Below the pieces are notes generated by a model. It searched no databases, was not told the origin of the DNA, and was given only the letters and a program-made list of their open reading frames with translations. A stretch of 64,000 bases of DNA from an uncultured beta proteobacterium (GTDB taxonomy: Bacteria > Pseudomonadota > Gammaproteobacteria > Burkholderiales > SG8-41). Both the position numbers and the translations under genes were made by a program. This document shows, piece by piece, positions 57,984 through 64,000 of the stretch (position 1 is its first letter; each line of letters starts with the position of its first letter). Location of the stretch: contig CAISYC010000029.1 in NCBI GenBank assembly GCA_903889565.1, positions 1 through 64,000 on the forward strand, written 5' to 3'.

Positions 57984-58012
57984 AAAAACGGCCGCAATCT
58001 GCGGCCGTTTTT
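57984..58012. terminator. Bidirectional terminator between DUF427 and aminotransferase genes
   Basis: ACGGCCGCA (57988-57996) and TGCGGCCGT (58000-58008) form a 9-bp stem with T runs on the right and A runs on the left. It can terminate both convergent transcripts. Confidence 0.9.
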
Positions 58013-58027
58013 ATTTGCATCGATGAA

Positions 58028-59542
58028 TCAGGCCGCTTTTTTCTTCTTCGCCTGCGCGGCCTTCGCATGCAGCGCGGCATAGGCGCCGTGAGCCGCAGCC
58101 TCGGCATCGCCGACGTGAATCGGCAGACCCATGTCGGAGAGCACCGAACCCAGCGCCGACAAACAGAGCATGACGTTCTCGGGTTTGCACGAGTAGCCCA
58201 TCAGGCCGATGCGCCAGATTTTGCCGGCAAGCGGGCCCAAACCGGCGCCGATTTCGAGGTTGAATTCGTTGAGCAAGGTCTTGCGCACTTCGGCTTCGCG
58301 CGACTGCACCTGTTCCGGGATCAGGATCGCGTTCATTTGCGGCAGACCCGCACCTTCCTTGACCAGGAACTTCAGGCCCATCGCTTCGAGGCCGGCCTTG
58401 AGCGCCAGATGGTTGCGCATGTGGCGCGCCCACGCATTCTCGATGCCCTCTTCCTTCAGGATCACCAGCGCTTCGTGCAACGCGTAGAGGCTGTTGGTTG
58501 GCGCGGTGTGGTGATAAGTACGGGTGGTTTCACCCCAATAACCGAGCAACAGGTTCATATCCATGAACCAGCTGTGGATCTTGTCCTTGCGCGCCTTCAC
58601 GGTCTCGATCACGCGGTCGGAAATGGTCACCGGCGACAGACCCGGCGTGCACGACAGACATTTCTGGCTGGCCGAATACACCGCGTCGGCCTTCCACTCA
58701 TCAACCAGCACCGGAGTGCCGGCCAGCGAGGTGACCGCATCCATGATGGTCAGCGCGTCGTGCTTGTGCGCGATCTCGATCAGCGTTTTTGCATCCGACT
58801 GCACGCCGGTGGAAGTCTCGGCGTGCACGAAGGACACGAGCCGCACATCCGGGTTTTTCTTCAGCGCGTCTTCCAGTTTCTGCGCGTCGATCGGCTCGCC
58901 CCAGGCATCTTCGACCACGATCGCCTCGCCGCCGGCACGCTGCACGTTTTCGATCATGCGGCCGCCGAACACACCGTTGCGGCAGACGATGACCTTGTCG
59001 CCGGGGGCAACCATGTTGACGAAACAGAACTCCATGCCGACCGAGCCCGGCCCGGAGATCGGGAAGGTCAGCGGATTCTTCGTTTGGTAGGTGTAGCGCA
59101 GCAGGCTTTTGAGTTCTTCCATCATGCCGACGAAGATCGGATCGAGATAACCGATCGCCGGCAGGCTCATCGCCGCCATCACGCGCGGCGTGATTTCCGA
59201 CGGGCCGGGTCCCAGCAGGGTGCGTTGCGGCGGGTGAAACGAGTTGACGCGTTTTGCAGGCGCGAAATCATTCATGGTGTCATTCCCTTCAGTTGGCGAT
59301 CCGAACAAACTGCCGCCGTCCGGGCGCGACTTCATGCGCAGGGGCTTGCGGACGGTGGCTTCGTTGAGCACTTCGACTGCGGTGATTTCCCCGCGCGAGG
59401 CCTGCTCCACTTCCATGGCCCAGCGCGCGGGCACGTAACCCGATTTGACCCAGTTGTTGACGACGGCGCGATCAAGGCGAAATTGTCGCGCAACCTCGGC
59501 TTGCGAACCGAACAGGGCGACGAGACGATCGACACAGTTCAT
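58028..59542 (-). CDS. Aminotransferase of the alanine/serine--glyoxylate family fused to an N-terminal HTH domain
   Basis: One uninterrupted 504-codon frame. Residues 1-62 look like a Cro/YdaS-type DNA-binding domain (LVALFGSQAEVARQFRLDRA, then VVNNWVKSGYVPARWAMEVE). About 27 linker residues follow, then from residue 90 a class V PLP aminotransferase: TLLGPGPSEITPRVMAAM, the lysine K294 in SASQKCLSCTPGLSP, and a C-terminal domain with WRIGLMGYSCKPENVMLCL. An internal ATG at 59275 (residue 90, MNDFAPAKR) with GAAGGGA could yield the enzyme alone. The family moves amino groups between glyoxylate and alanine or serine. A perfect palindrome lies 16 bases upstream of the first start. Confidence 0.85.
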   Translation of the reverse strand: MNCVDRLVALFGSQAEVARQFRLDRAVVNNWVKSGYVPARWAMEVEQASRGEITAVEVLNEATVRKPLRMKSRPDGGSLFGSPTEGNDTMNDFAPAKRVNSFHPPQRTLLGPGPSEITPRVMAAMSLPAIGYLDPIFVGMMEELKSLLRYTYQTKNPLTFPISGPGSVGMEFCFVNMVAPGDKVIVCRNGVFGGRMIENVQRAGGEAIVVEDAWGEPIDAQKLEDALKKNPDVRLVSFVHAETSTGVQSDAKTLIEIAHKHDALTIMDAVTSLAGTPVLVDEWKADAVYSASQKCLSCTPGLSPVTISDRVIETVKARKDKIHSWFMDMNLLLGYWGETTRTYHHTAPTNSLYALHEALVILKEEGIENAWARHMRNHLALKAGLEAMGLKFLVKEGAGLPQMNAILIPEQVQSREAEVRKTLLNEFNLEIGAGLGPLAGKIWRIGLMGYSCKPENVMLCLSALGSVLSDMGLPIHVGDAEAAAHGAYAALHAKAAQAKKKKAA

Positions 59543-59558
59543 GGCGGGAATTCTGCCA

Positions 59559-59577
59559 TGTCAAAACTATTTTGACA
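59559..59577. promoter_or_regulatory. Perfect palindrome upstream of the HTH-aminotransferase gene
   Basis: TGTCAAAA-CTA-TTTTGACA, a 19-bp dyad with 8-bp arms, 16 bases before the start codon of the fused gene. Size and symmetry fit an operator for a Cro-like dimer, and the gene's own N-terminal domain is a candidate ligand. The arm contains TTGACA on both strands. Confidence 0.65.
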
Positions 59578-59621
59578 ACTTATGGTTGCCAAATTATTCT
59601 TATATCAGCGTATGTTAGCGC

Positions 59622-60509
59622 CTACTCCGAATCGGAAAAGACGGTGAATTGTTCATCCCGATCAAAGGCTTTGTCACCTTCAACCGGAATTGCGCCCGTC
59701 GCCATGACGGCGGCAAAGTCGAATTTTTCCCGATCCAGCAGGTGTGAAAGGCGCACGTCGGCCAACGCACGGAAGGTGCTTTCGACGCGTCCCGGAAACT
59801 TCTTCTCCCAATCGCGCAACATGCCTTTGATCTGCTTCCTTTGCAGCGTCGGCTGCGAACCGCAGAGATCGCAGGGAATGATCGGAAATTTTTTGACCCC
59901 GGCGTAGGCGATCAGGTCTTCTTCCTTGACGTAGGCAAGCGGCCGGATGACGACGTGCGCGCCGTCATCCGACACCAGCTTGGGCGGCATCGCCTTCAGC
60001 TTGCCGCCGAAAAACAGATTAAGGAAAAACGTTTCGAGGATATCGTCGCGATGATGACCGAGCGCGATCTTGGTCGCGCCGATTTCGCGCGCAACGCGAT
60101 AAAGCACGCCGCGGCGCAACCGCGAGCACAACGAACACATGGTCTTGCCCTCGGCAATCACGCGCTTGACCACCGAATAGGTGTCCTGCACCTCGATCCG
60201 GTAGGGAATGCCAAGCCCGTCGAGATAAGCCGGCAATACATGTTCCGGATAACCGGGATGACGCTGATCGAGATTGACCGCGAACAACTCGAAGTCAACC
60301 GGCGCCTTCTCGCGCAGCCGCATCAGCACGTCGAGCATGGCGTAACTGTCCTTGCCGCCCGACAGGCAGACCATCACGCGGTCGCCGGCCTTGATCATCG
60401 AATAATCGGCGATTGCCGCGCCTGTCAGCCGGCGCAGTCGCTTGGCCAGCTTGTTCGATTCGTAAATCTGCTTCTGGCTGAGATTCAGTTCGCTCTCGGG
60501 CGCGTTCAT
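59622..60509 (-). CDS. ttcA: tRNA 2-thiocytidine biosynthesis protein TtcA
   Basis: Iron-sulfur enzyme that thiolates C32 of certain tRNAs; 295 residues. The PP-loop is SGGKDS (50-55), and the two CxxC pairs that hold the cluster are C125-S-L-C128 and C213-D-L-C216. [19 protein letters not shown] is another TtcA signature. It overlaps the pteridine-reductase gene by four bases. Confidence 0.96.
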   Translation of the reverse strand: MNAPESELNLSQKQIYESNKLAKRLRRLTGAAIADYSMIKAGDRVMVCLSGGKDSYAMLDVLMRLREKAPVDFELFAVNLDQRHPGYPEHVLPAYLDGLGIPYRIEVQDTYSVVKRVIAEGKTMCSLCSRLRRGVLYRVAREIGATKIALGHHRDDILETFFLNLFFGGKLKAMPPKLVSDDGAHVVIRPLAYVKEEDLIAYAGVKKFPIIPCDLCGSQPTLQRKQIKGMLRDWEKKFPGRVESTFRALADVRLSHLLDREKFDFAAVMATGAIPVEGDKAFDRDEQFTVFSDSE

Positions 60510-61258
60510 AACGTGATGCTCCGTCCACCGTCGACCGCGATCACCTGCCCCGTGACATAGGGCGCAGCCGAAACCAGAAAATCCACCGCCTTGGCGATAT
60601 CTGCCGGCTCACCGATGCGCTTCAAGGCGCTCTGGTTGACGATGCGCTGGCGCGACAATTCGTCGCCCCACTCATCGGCCTCCGGCCAGATGATGGTGCC
60701 GGGTGCCACACCGTTGACACGCACCTCGGGGCCGAGTTCGCGTGCCAGCGAGCGCGTCAGGGCCAGCAGGCCGCCCTTGGCCACGGTATAGACGACATAA
60801 TTCTTCATCGGAAATTCGGCATGGATATCGATAATGTTGACGATGCAGCCATGACGCTTGCGCAGTTCCGGCGCCGCCGCCTGCGATAAAAACAACGGCG
60901 CCTTCAGATTGGTTCCCATCAGATCGTCCCACGCCTTTTCGGTGATTTCACCGATCGGCGACGGAAAAAAGCTCGATGCATTGTTAATCAGCACATCGAG
61001 CCGACCGAACTGGCCGACAGTCGTCTTGACCAGATCGGGCAGACTCGCGCCGTTGAGCAGATCGGCCTGGATCAGCGCCACCGAATCGGGCCGCCGCACA
61101 TTCAGCTCGTGCTGCACGGCGCGGGCCTCATTGATCGAGGCGCGATGATGCAACATCAGGTTCGCGCCGCGCGCATGGAGTTGGCGACAGATCGCCGCAC
61201 CGACGCGCTTCGCGCCGCCGGTGACCAGCGCAACCTTGCCCGTGAGATTTTCGTCCAT
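60506..61258 (-). CDS. Pteridine reductase (SDR family)
   Basis: Short-chain dehydrogenase of 250 residues. It has the NADPH motif [19 protein letters not shown] in which the arginine replaces the usual third glycine, typical of pteridine reductases. Other marks are [34 protein letters not shown] (Tyr-xxx-Lys) and [20 protein letters not shown]. It probably reduces dihydro- or quinonoid pterins and folates. ATG 61258 chosen at MDENLTGK. Confidence 0.9.
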   Translation of the reverse strand: MDENLTGKVALVTGGAKRVGAAICRQLHARGANLMLHHRASINEARAVQHELNVRRPDSVALIQADLLNGASLPDLVKTTVGQFGRLDVLINNASSFFPSPIGEITEKAWDDLMGTNLKAPLFLSQAAAPELRKRHGCIVNIIDIHAEFPMKNYVVYTVAKGGLLALTRSLARELGPEVRVNGVAPGTIIWPEADEWGDELSRQRIVNQSALKRIGEPADIAKAVDFLVSAAPYVTGQVIAVDGGRSITL

Positions 61259-61308
61259 GCATTCAACCGTACTTGTGGATTCTAGCCCATTCATGGAAGA
61301 TTCAGCGC

Positions 61309-62484
61309 TTGCTGCCCGCCCACCTTTCCCATCTGCCCGCGCCGGCGCCCGAGGCCACGGTGCACAGCACCCGTCTTGCCGCGGCGATCCGGCAAACCAT
61401 CGCTGCGGCCGGCGGCTGGATCAGCTTCGCCCGGTTCATGGATCTGGCGCTGCACGCGCCGGGACTCGGCTATTACAGCGCAGGCGCGCAAAAATTCGGC
61501 GGCGCAGGTGATTTCGTCACCGCCCCCGAACTGGGCTCTCTGTTCGGATCGACGCTGGCGCGCCAGGCGGCGCAGATTCTGCATGCCGACAATGGCGCAG
61601 TCGGCGACATCATCGAATACGGCGCCGGTAGCGGACGCCTCGCCTGCGATTTGTTGCAGCGCCTGCTTGCACTCGACTGCCTGCCGCAACGCTATTGCAT
61701 CCTCGAAACCAGCGCCGACCTGCGGGCGCGGCAACGCGCGCTGATTGAACGTGAGTTGCCAATGCTGGCGGCGCGCGTGCACTGGCTGGATGCGATGCCG
61801 TCAGGCATCGACGCGCTGGTGATCGCCAACGAAGTGCTCGACGCCACGCCGGTCCATCTGGTGACGACGCACAGCGACCGCATCGATGAGATCGGCGTCA
61901 CGGCCGGCGCGGGCGCTGCGTTTGTATTCGAGCCGCGTCCCGCCGGCGGCGCCTTGTTGTCGGCCGCGCAGGCGCTCGAACTGGCGCCGGGCATGACGAC
62001 GGAAATCGGGCTTGCCGCGCGCGCCTTCGCCGGCACGCTGGCCGACTCATTGCGACGCGGCGCCGCGATCCTGATCGACTACGGTTTTCCACGTCGCGAG
62101 TTTTATCATCCGCAGCGCGCGAGCGGCACGCTGATGTGTCATTACCGGCATCACTCGCATGCCGACCCGCTGTGTCTGGTCGGCCTGCAGGACATCACGG
62201 CCCATGTCGATTTCAGCGCGATAGCCGACGCGGTGATCACGCGCGGCGCCAAGGTTGCCGGCTTTTCCGGCCAGGCCCAGTTTCTGATCAACTGCGGCAT
62301 CACCGACGTGCTCGCGGCGACGCCCGCCGGCGATACCGCGAACTACCTGCCGCAGGCGGCGCAGGCGCAAAAACTGCTGAGCCCGGCGGAAATGGGTGAA
62401 TTGTTCAAAGTCTTCCTGTTCAGCCGCGACCTCGATATTCCGTTCATCGGTTTCGCCGCCGGCAACCGCCTGCACACGCTCTGA
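61309..62484 (+). CDS. MidA/NDUFAF7-like SAM-dependent methyltransferase
   Basis: Methyltransferase of the DUF185/COG1565 family, 391 residues from the proposed TTG start. It has IAAAGGWISFARFMDLALHA near the N terminus, GDFVTAPELGSLFGSTLARQ, and SAM motif I IIEYGAGSGRLACDLL. In mitochondria the orthologue methylates a complex I subunit; the bacterial substrate is uncertain. The start is weakly defined: TTG 61309 follows GGAAGA by nine bases, while TTG 61273 and GTG 61360 are alternatives. Divergent from the pteridine reductase gene. Confidence 0.85.
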   Translation: MLPAHLSHLPAPAPEATVHSTRLAAAIRQTIAAAGGWISFARFMDLALHAPGLGYYSAGAQKFGGAGDFVTAPELGSLFGSTLARQAAQILHADNGAVGDIIEYGAGSGRLACDLLQRLLALDCLPQRYCILETSADLRARQRALIERELPMLAARVHWLDAMPSGIDALVIANEVLDATPVHLVTTHSDRIDEIGVTAGAGAAFVFEPRPAGGALLSAAQALELAPGMTTEIGLAARAFAGTLADSLRRGAAILIDYGFPRREFYHPQRASGTLMCHYRHHSHADPLCLVGLQDITAHVDFSAIADAVITRGAKVAGFSGQAQFLINCGITDVLAATPAGDTANYLPQAAQAQKLLSPAEMGELFKVFLFSRDLDIPFIGFAAGNRLHTL

Positions 62485-62526
62485 CCATCAACACCGCCCA
62501 AGCCGGCGCCCGCACAAACGCAGGAA

Positions 62527-63636
62527 TCAACACTTGGTTTTTAACGCCCCCTCGATGGCGGCCACGCGTGCCGCCGCGACTGCATCACGGATCGCTTCAG
62601 AACCCGTCAGATTTTTTGCAATCGCACCGGCATCGACGGTCTGCGCAGCAACGAGGGCGGCGCGCAAGCGTTGTGTCGCCGCGCCCGCCTGCGGCGTATC
62701 CCATTCCAGCACCTCCAGCCACTGCGCAAATCGCGCCGGCCGCCGCAATGCATCGACGGCCTGCAACAACGCGAGCAAGGCTGCGGCATCGAGCGACAGC
62801 GCATGCAGCGCGTTGTCGCGCTGGCGCGCCGCCAGCAGCGCAAGTTCGGCGCACTCCTGCGGCACACGCAAACGCGCGCACAAGGCCTCAAGCGCGGCGT
62901 CACCGGCGTGCATGGTGAGCAGGGCGAAGCGCTGCGCCAGCGCGGCGCCGGCCGCCGCGGCCTGATCGAGCACCCGCATGCGCGGCGCGAGCGCCGCGCC
63001 GGCAAGTTCCTGCGCCAGTTCGCGCAGAATCACGACCAGCGCGCCGCACGCTGCCAGCGTTTCAAACATGCGCGACGGCCGCGCCTCCATCAGGCCGCGC
63101 GCCAGTTCCTGCCAGACACGTTCGGCGACCAGCGCATCGACTTCGCCTTTGACCACCATCTCGCGCATCAGGGTCAGCGTTTCCGGCACCAGCGTGAAAT
63201 TGAACCGCGCGGCAAAACGCGCTACGCGCAGAATGCGCACCGGATCCTCGCCGAAAGCCGGGCCGACATGACGCAGCAGGCCCGCCTTGAGATCGGCAAC
63301 GCCGCCATAGGGATCGATGATCGCACCGTCGTCGCCTTTGGCGATGGCGTTGATGGTCAGATCGCGGCGCGCCAGATCCTGTTCGAGGGTGACGTCAGGC
63401 GCGGCGTGAAACTCGAAGCCGTGATAGCCGCGCGCGGTCTTGCGCTCGGTGCGCGCGAGCGCGTATTCCTCATGGGATTGCGGATGCAGAAACACCGGAA
63501 AATCGCGACCGACCGGTTTATAGCCCAGCGCAATCATTTCATCGGGCGTCGCGCCGACCACCACAAAATCGCGATCGGTCACCGGCAGGCCCAGCAACTC
63601 GTCGCGTACCGCGCCGCCGACGGCGTAAATTTTCAT
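62527..63636 (-). CDS. cca: CCA-adding enzyme (tRNA nucleotidyltransferase)
   Basis: Adds or repairs the 3' CCA of tRNA; 369 residues. The catalytic head MKIYAVGGAVRDELLGLPVT with DRDFVVVG carries the metal-binding acidic pair, followed by RRDLTINAIAKGDDGAIIDP and GEDPVRILRVARFAARFNF. It is about 40 residues shorter than the E. coli enzyme. I do not see the HD-domain His-Asp motif (usually THDLGK) in the C-terminal half, so it may lack phosphohydrolase activity. It shares the strand with the GST gene upstream. Confidence 0.93.
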   Translation of the reverse strand: MKIYAVGGAVRDELLGLPVTDRDFVVVGATPDEMIALGYKPVGRDFPVFLHPQSHEEYALARTERKTARGYHGFEFHAAPDVTLEQDLARRDLTINAIAKGDDGAIIDPYGGVADLKAGLLRHVGPAFGEDPVRILRVARFAARFNFTLVPETLTLMREMVVKGEVDALVAERVWQELARGLMEARPSRMFETLAACGALVVILRELAQELAGAALAPRMRVLDQAAAAGAALAQRFALLTMHAGDAALEALCARLRVPQECAELALLAARQRDNALHALSLDAAALLALLQAVDALRRPARFAQWLEVLEWDTPQAGAATQRLRAALVAAQTVDAGAIAKNLTGSEAIRDAVAAARVAAIEGALKTKC

Positions 63637-63639
63637 GTG

Positions 63640-64000
63640 TCAGGGCCGGTGTTCGAATTGCGGCAGCACTTCGGCCTCGGCTTGTGCGGCCGCATACCAT
63701 TCGCGCATCACCGGCAGCGCCAGTATGCGCTCGACGTAGGCTCGGGCCACGGCACTCAAACTGACGGCATAGGTTTTGAAACGCGTCACCACCGGCGCAT
63801 ACATGGCGTCGGCGATGCCGAAGGCGCCGAACAGGAAGGGCCCGCCGGCACGTTTCAAGCAGTCAACCCAAATCTGTTCGATGCGCGCAATATCCCTGGC
63901 CACCTCCGGCGTCATGCCCGTCCCGGGAAACGAGCGCCGCACATTCATGCCCATGTTGCTGCGGAGCGCTACAAAGCCGGAATGCATCTCTGCGCTGATC
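63640..64000 (-). CDS. Glutathione S-transferase, C-terminal part (truncated by window end)
   Basis: Frame open to the right edge. The visible part carries SAEMHSGFVALRSNMGMNVR and GPFLFGAFGIADAMYAPVVT, the helical-domain capping box of GST-like proteins similar to YfcF/maleylacetoacetate-isomerase-type GSTs, and ends with AEAEVLPQFEHRP. The N-terminal thioredoxin domain lies beyond the window. Three bases separate its stop from the cca start, so it is likely co-transcribed with cca. Confidence 0.88.
   Translation of the reverse strand, partial: ISAEMHSGFVALRSNMGMNVRRSFPGTGMTPEVARDIARIEQIWVDCLKRAGGPFLFGAFGIADAMYAPVVTRFKTYAVSLSAVARAYVERILALPVMREWYAAAQAEAEVLPQFEHRP

Noticed and set aside
58067-59575. 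Long plus-strand frame (about 502 codons) opposite the aminotransferase
   Set aside because: Low-complexity translated sequence and no motif, whereas the minus strand encodes a complete PLP enzyme.

Overview
The window is about 64 kb of GC-rich, gene-dense chromosome from a Gram-negative bacterium, most likely a betaproteobacterium (Burkholderiales/Nitrosomonadales type). This is inferred from the gshA-gshB-EIIA(Man)-HPr-EI gene order, metX-metW, an SAH riboswitch ahead of ahcY-metF, the metK / lysophospholipid acyltransferase / dapF / DUF484 / xerC neighbourhood, a Bug-type solute receptor and the outer-membrane genes. I see no rRNA, tRNA, CRISPR array, prophage or insertion sequence. No gene-free stretch exceeds about 200 bases.

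Layout. 1-1.9 kb: nitrogen sensing and ammonium uptake (glnK-amtB), closed by a strong terminator. 2-6.9 kb: glutathione synthesis (gshA, gshB), then a soluble phosphotransferase chain (EIIA-Man, HPr, EI) with no sugar permease. 7.3-9.2 kb: metX-metW behind a SAM-II riboswitch and an abutting intrinsic terminator. 9.2-20.8 kb: mixed metabolism, including a hydroxyacid dehydrogenase, an aconitase-family two-subunit hydro-lyase with a Bug receptor and a GST, an AmpG-like transporter, an AsmA-like protein, an EipA/DUF1134 protein, a cupin, a D-threonine-aldolase-like enzyme and exonuclease III. 21-23 kb: pyrE and two tandem paralogous periplasmic proteins. 23-26.4 kb: gatCAB, divergent from the cell-shape operon mreBCD-mrdA-rodA-rlpA (26.5-33.1 kb).

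33-48 kb is a metal-homeostasis region in two halves. The first holds a TlpA-like thioredoxin, a beta-barrel protein, two small DUF2946-type secreted proteins, ExbD-ExbB-TonB, a PCu(A)C copper chaperone, NikR and a TonB-dependent receptor whose promoter carries a NikR-like operator. hslVU separates this from the second half, a zinc-type operon: a small secreted protein, an outer-membrane protein, ZnuA-like, ZnuB-like and a CDF exporter, with no ABC ATPase. Three small exported proteins across the two halves end in the same RGPPA motif.

48-64 kb is mostly housekeeping: yidD, rlmI, xerC-DUF484-dapF, a CoA-binding protein, GNAT, LpxL-like, metK, ahcY-metF-DUF427, an aminotransferase, ttcA, pteridine reductase, a MidA-like methyltransferase, cca and a truncated GST. 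The aminotransferase frame is continuous with an N-terminal DNA-binding domain, and a perfect palindrome lies just upstream of its first start codon.

Two riboswitch classes (SAM-II on metX, SAH on ahcY) and metK put much of the activated-methyl cycle in one window. The best candidates for something undescribed are the HTH-aminotransferase fusion with its palindrome, the metX attenuator architecture and the RGPPA-tailed proteins in the metal loci. Dispersed palindromic repeats (CACAGAG type, a dRS3-like element and heptanucleotide arrays) mark several gene borders.
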